A stretch of 8,153 nucleotides of DNA from Methanobacteriota archaeon (GTDB lineage: Archaea; Altiarchaeota; Altiarchaeia; IMC4; QMZM01). Position numbers and translations under genes: made by a program. This document shows, piece by piece, positions 5,820-8,153 of this stretch; the stretch's first letter is position 1; the number at the start of each line of letters is the position of its first letter. The stretch is from positions 1 through 8,153 of the forward strand of contig CAIYYO010000113.1 in NCBI GenBank assembly GCA_903930485.1, in the 5' to 3' direction. The notes under the pieces were generated by a model that was given only the letters and a program-made list of their open reading frames with translations, made no database searches and had not been told where the DNA came from.

Positions 5820-7052
5820 TTATTTAGGCATGCGTATTATCCGGTTCAATTGTTTTATCCTGCTTATCATCTCATTTATCGGGTCTCTTGCATCTTTCCT
5901 CGGCTCTTCCGAAGAATCTTCCTGTCCGGCGAAAATGTACACATCTATCCCTTTTGTATGCGATAACAGCGTATCGACGGATTCGAGCCTGTTCCCTTCC
6001 TTGGGCTTGCCGACGACTATCTTCGTGAACTTGTTCATGCGGGCGTAGTGGGCAATCTGCACCGCGAAGTCTTTCCCGTGCAGGGTAATAGTCTTTATGT
6101 TGAGCTTGTTCGCAACGTCGAAGGCGCTCTTCACCTCGCTATTTACCTCGTTGCCGATGTAGTCGCCGGGTTCGTCGGTTTCGATATGCAGCGCGGTTAT
6201 TTCGGCATCGAACTCTATCGCCACCCTGTATGCCGCTCTCACGATTTTTTCCGCGTGCGGGCTTGCGCTTATGCATACGAGCACCTTTTCCAGGGGTTGA
6301 TGTTTGTCCACCAGGTTGTGCGTCCTCAGGTATCCGGCTATCTGTTTGTCTATCCTGAAAGCGACCTGCTTTAAGGCCATCTGCCGCAGGGCGAGCAGGT
6401 TGCCTGGCTTGAAGAAACGGTCAAGCGCTTTCACGGCCATGTCCCCGGTATATATCTTTCCGTCGTGCAGTCTCTTCATCAGGTCGTCTATGGGCAGGTC
6501 TATCAGTTTGACCTCGTCGGCAAGGATGAAAACAGGATCAGGCACGTTCTCCTGGACCCGGATGTCAGTTATCTGCTGGACTATGTCTTTCAGGCTTTCC
6601 AGATGCTGCACGTTCAGGGTAGTATAAACATTTATGCCGATATCCAAAAGGTCGTCCACGTCCTGGTATCTCTTCTGGTTCTTCATGCCCGGCGCGTTGG
6701 TATGCGCCAGCTCGTCTATGAGCACGATGTCCGGCTTCCTCTTCATGATGGCCGATACGTCAGGCTCCACCAGGGCGATCCCGTTGTACTCCCTCATGAT
6801 CGGCGGGATCTTTTCGAATCCTTCGAGGAGCGCTTCGGTCTCCGGGCGCTTGTGCAGCTCGACGTAGCCTATGACGACGTCTCTGCCTTCGTCTTTCTTT
6901 CGCATCGCTGCGTCATAGAGCATAGAATAGGTCTTGCCGACTCCCGGAGCGTAACCGAAAAAAATGGTCAGCCTTCCCCTTTTCTCATCCCGATAGTCTT
7001 CGGATATCCTCCTCAAAAACTCCTCGGGCTGGGGCCTGAAGTATTCATCCAT
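5820..7052 (-). CDS. kdpD: Short KdpD: ATP-binding sensor domain plus USP domain, no histidine kinase
   Basis: A 410-residue cytoplasmic protein matching only the N-terminal half of KdpD, the regulator of the Kdp K+ pump. Residues about 24-235 are the KdpD domain, with Walker A GYAPGVGKT (33-41), the Walker B-like DIVLIDELAHTNAPG (108-122) and YTTLNVQHLESL (143-154). Residues about 255-375 are a USP domain (KVLVCISAS at 256-264, VVGKP at 346-350). A charged tail (377-410) ends in a basic amphipathic stretch. The four membrane helices, GAF region, phospho-accepting histidine and kinase ATPase of canonical KdpD (about 900 residues) are absent, and nothing downstream resembles a lost remnant. 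Short KdpDs are known in some cyanobacteria. The USP domain shows S262-A-S264, then 20 residues, then ITALH (285-289), similar to the cyclic-di-AMP signature of Staphylococcus KdpD. The start overlaps kdpC by 8 bp, so it is part of the kdp operon. No kdpE is in the window. Confidence 0.95.
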   Translation of the reverse strand: MDEYFRPQPEEFLRRISEDYRDEKRGRLTIFFGYAPGVGKTYSMLYDAAMRKKDEGRDVVIGYVELHKRPETEALLEGFEKIPPIMREYNGIALVEPDVSAIMKRKPDIVLIDELAHTNAPGMKNQKRYQDVDDLLDIGINVYTTLNVQHLESLKDIVQQITDIRVQENVPDPVFILADEVKLIDLPIDDLMKRLHDGKIYTGDMAVKALDRFFKPGNLLALRQMALKQVAFRIDKQIAGYLRTHNLVDKHQPLEKVLVCISASPHAEKIVRAAYRVAIEFDAEITALHIETDEPGDYIGNEVNSEVKSAFDVANKLNIKTITLHGKDFAVQIAHYARMNKFTKIVVGKPKEGNRLESVDTLLSHTKGIDVYIFAGQEDSSEEPRKDARDPINEMISRIKQLNRIIRMPK

Positions 7053-7647
7053 GATTGGTGATCCTGTCGAGTTCCAGGTTTAACGTAACGACATTGACCC
7101 TTGCCGTTCCAAGTATTCCGAGCAGGGGCTTCTCCGTGCATTTGTCGATGGCATGGTCTACCTTTTCAATATCTATCCCTCTTGCTTTAGCCACCCGTTC
7201 AGATTGCAGCCTTGCTGATTCGAGGCTGATATCCGGATCCAATCCGCTGGCAGAAGACATCACCAGGTCGCTTGGGATCCTGTCCGCGCCGTAGGCTTTT
7301 TTCAATTCCTCGGTCCTGTTCATGATGTTATCGATTAGGATCTTGTTGGTGGGCCCAAGATTCGATCCAGAGGAAGCAAGAGCGTTGTATTCATTGTCGG
7401 GCGTACCCGAAGGTCTGGGCCTGAAATATTTGTCTCCGGTGAAAGACTGGCCAATAAGACTGGACCCAGAGATTCCGCCTTTTACGTCATACAACAGGCT
7501 TCCATGAGCCTGCCAGGGCAGAAATATTTGGCCCGTCATAGCAACCGCCAGGGGATATAATACCCCTGTTATTATTGCGAGCAGGATGAATAATACAGCC
7601 GCTGTCTTCAAACTCTGCATTATATGGACTTTTTCTACTTGGGCCAT
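7045..7647 (-). CDS. kdpC: Potassium-transporting ATPase subunit C
   Basis: KdpC is the small subunit of the KdpFABC high-affinity K+ pump; it is anchored in the membrane by one helix and helps assemble the complex and tune its affinity for ATP. The 200-residue protein is of normal length. One hydrophobic helix spans about residues 15-38. The outer domain carries GSSLIGQSF (61-69), YFRPRPSGT (74-82), ASSGSNLGPT (91-100), SASGLDPDIS (132-141) and VNVVTLNLELD (184-194), all family hallmarks. The ATG at 7647 follows the kdpB stop after one base; a second methionine at residue 10 is possible but would remove that tight junction. The 3' end overlaps kdpD by 8 bp (ATGGATGA). Nothing in it looks damaged. 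Confidence 0.97.
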   Translation of the reverse strand: MAQVEKVHIMQSLKTAAVLFILLAIITGVLYPLAVAMTGQIFLPWQAHGSLLYDVKGGISGSSLIGQSFTGDKYFRPRPSGTPDNEYNALASSGSNLGPTNKILIDNIMNRTEELKKAYGADRIPSDLVMSSASGLDPDISLESARLQSERVAKARGIDIEKVDHAIDKCTEKPLLGILGTARVNVVTLNLELDRITNHG

Positions 7648-7648
7648 C

Positions 7649-8153
7649 CTAGTGTATCAGGCTTATTATCATGTCTATTAATTTTATCCCTATGAACGGC
7701 GCGATTATCCCGCCTATTCCGTAAATGAATATGTTCCTTATGAATATGTGCTCCACGGGCATCGCCTTATAGGCTACGCCTTTGAGCGCGAGAGGCACCA
7801 TCATCGGTATCACGAGTGCGTTGAATATCACCGCGGAGAGGATCGCGCTCTCCGGCGACGACAAGCCAAGAATGTTGAAGACTCCGAGCTCGGGATATAT
7901 CGTGTAAAGAGCCGCGGGCACTATCGCGAAATACTTTGCCACGTCGTTCGCTATGCTGAACGTCGTCAAGGCTCCGCGGGTCATCAGTATCTCGCGGCCG
8001 ATCTTTACGATGTCTATCAGTTTCGCCGGGTGGTTGTCCAGGTCTATCATGTTGGCGGCTTCTTTTGCGACCTGAGTCCCCTCGCTCATCGCAACAGCCA
8101 CGTCCGCTTGTGCGAGCGCAGGCGCATCGTTGGTGCCGTCGCCGGTCATGGCA
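7649..8153 (-). CDS. kdpB: Potassium-transporting P-type ATPase subunit B, C-terminal part, 5' end outside window
   Basis: KdpB is the P-type ATPase subunit that hydrolyses ATP to drive K+ uptake through KdpA. Only the last 168 residues are present; the frame runs off the right edge, so the DKTGT phosphorylation site is not visible. The visible part begins with AMTGDGTNDAPAL, the hinge motif of the P domain that coordinates Mg2+. It continues through MTRGALTTFSIANDVAKYFA, where the Asp and Lys of NDVAK match residues shown to matter in E. coli KdpB (D583 and K586), and LSSPESAILSAVIFNALVI, and ends with the last membrane helices (FIGIKLIDMIISLI). The TAG stop is one base before the kdpC start. 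kdpA, and perhaps kdpF, should lie to the right. Confidence 0.98.
   Translation of the reverse strand, partial: AMTGDGTNDAPALAQADVAVAMSEGTQVAKEAANMIDLDNHPAKLIDIVKIGREILMTRGALTTFSIANDVAKYFAIVPAALYTIYPELGVFNILGLSSPESAILSAVIFNALVIPMMVPLALKGVAYKAMPVEHIFIRNIFIYGIGGIIAPFIGIKLIDMIISLIH

Noticed and set aside
6465..7061. 198-codon plus-strand frame opposite kdpD
   Set aside because: It coincides with the conserved Walker region of kdpD on the other strand and has no coherent motif; several shorter plus frames in the same stretch show the same shadow pattern.
1..8153. CRISPR array, tRNA/rRNA gene, insertion sequence or attachment site
   Set aside because: No regularly spaced repeats, transposase-like frames, terminal inverted repeats or tRNA-like cloverleaf seen on reading; coding genes fill nearly all of the window and no gap exceeds about 70 bp.

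Overview
The window reads as archaeal chromosome. Supporting signs are an archaeal-style type IA topoisomerase, a deaminase/phosphorylase pair of the kind used by methanogens to recycle 5'-deoxyadenosine and methylthioadenosine, a COG2236-like phosphoribosyltransferase, an archaeal m5C RNA methyltransferase with a separate PUA-domain partner, TATA-like boxes close to start codons, weak or absent Shine-Dalgarno sites, and oligo-T stretches rather than hairpins at gene ends. I cannot place it to phylum from the sequence alone.

The layout is ten protein genes with very little spacer and alternating strands. From left to right: the 3' part of topA (+); a two-gene purine/methionine salvage operon on the minus strand (phosphorylase then dadD-like deaminase, joined by an ATGA overlap); a divergent phosphoribosyltransferase (+) that shares a short AT-rich promoter region with that operon; an RNA-modification operon on the minus strand (NOL1/NOP2/sun methyltransferase then PUA-domain protein, again an ATGA overlap); a divergent Nudix hydrolase (+); and the 3' end of a kdp potassium-pump operon on the minus strand (kdpB partial, kdpC, kdpD). 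Convergent gene pairs are separated by only 10 to 70 bp.

The genes form coherent units. The salvage group can turn the SAM by-products methylthioadenosine and 5'-deoxyadenosine into inosine analogues, split these to hypoxanthine and a sugar phosphate, and return the base to the nucleotide pool through the phosphoribosyltransferase. The methyltransferase and PUA protein look like a two-piece version of the single-chain RsmF-type enzyme. The Kdp operon encodes the high-affinity K+ pump.

The most interesting item is KdpD. It consists only of the N-terminal ATP-binding domain and a universal-stress-protein (USP) domain, with no membrane segments and no histidine kinase, and no kdpE follows it. 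Its USP domain carries an SxS-x20-ITALH pattern close to the SxS-x20-FTAxY signature described for cyclic-di-AMP binding by Staphylococcus KdpD. This suggests a kinase-free, nucleotide-responsive regulator of potassium uptake, which is inference.
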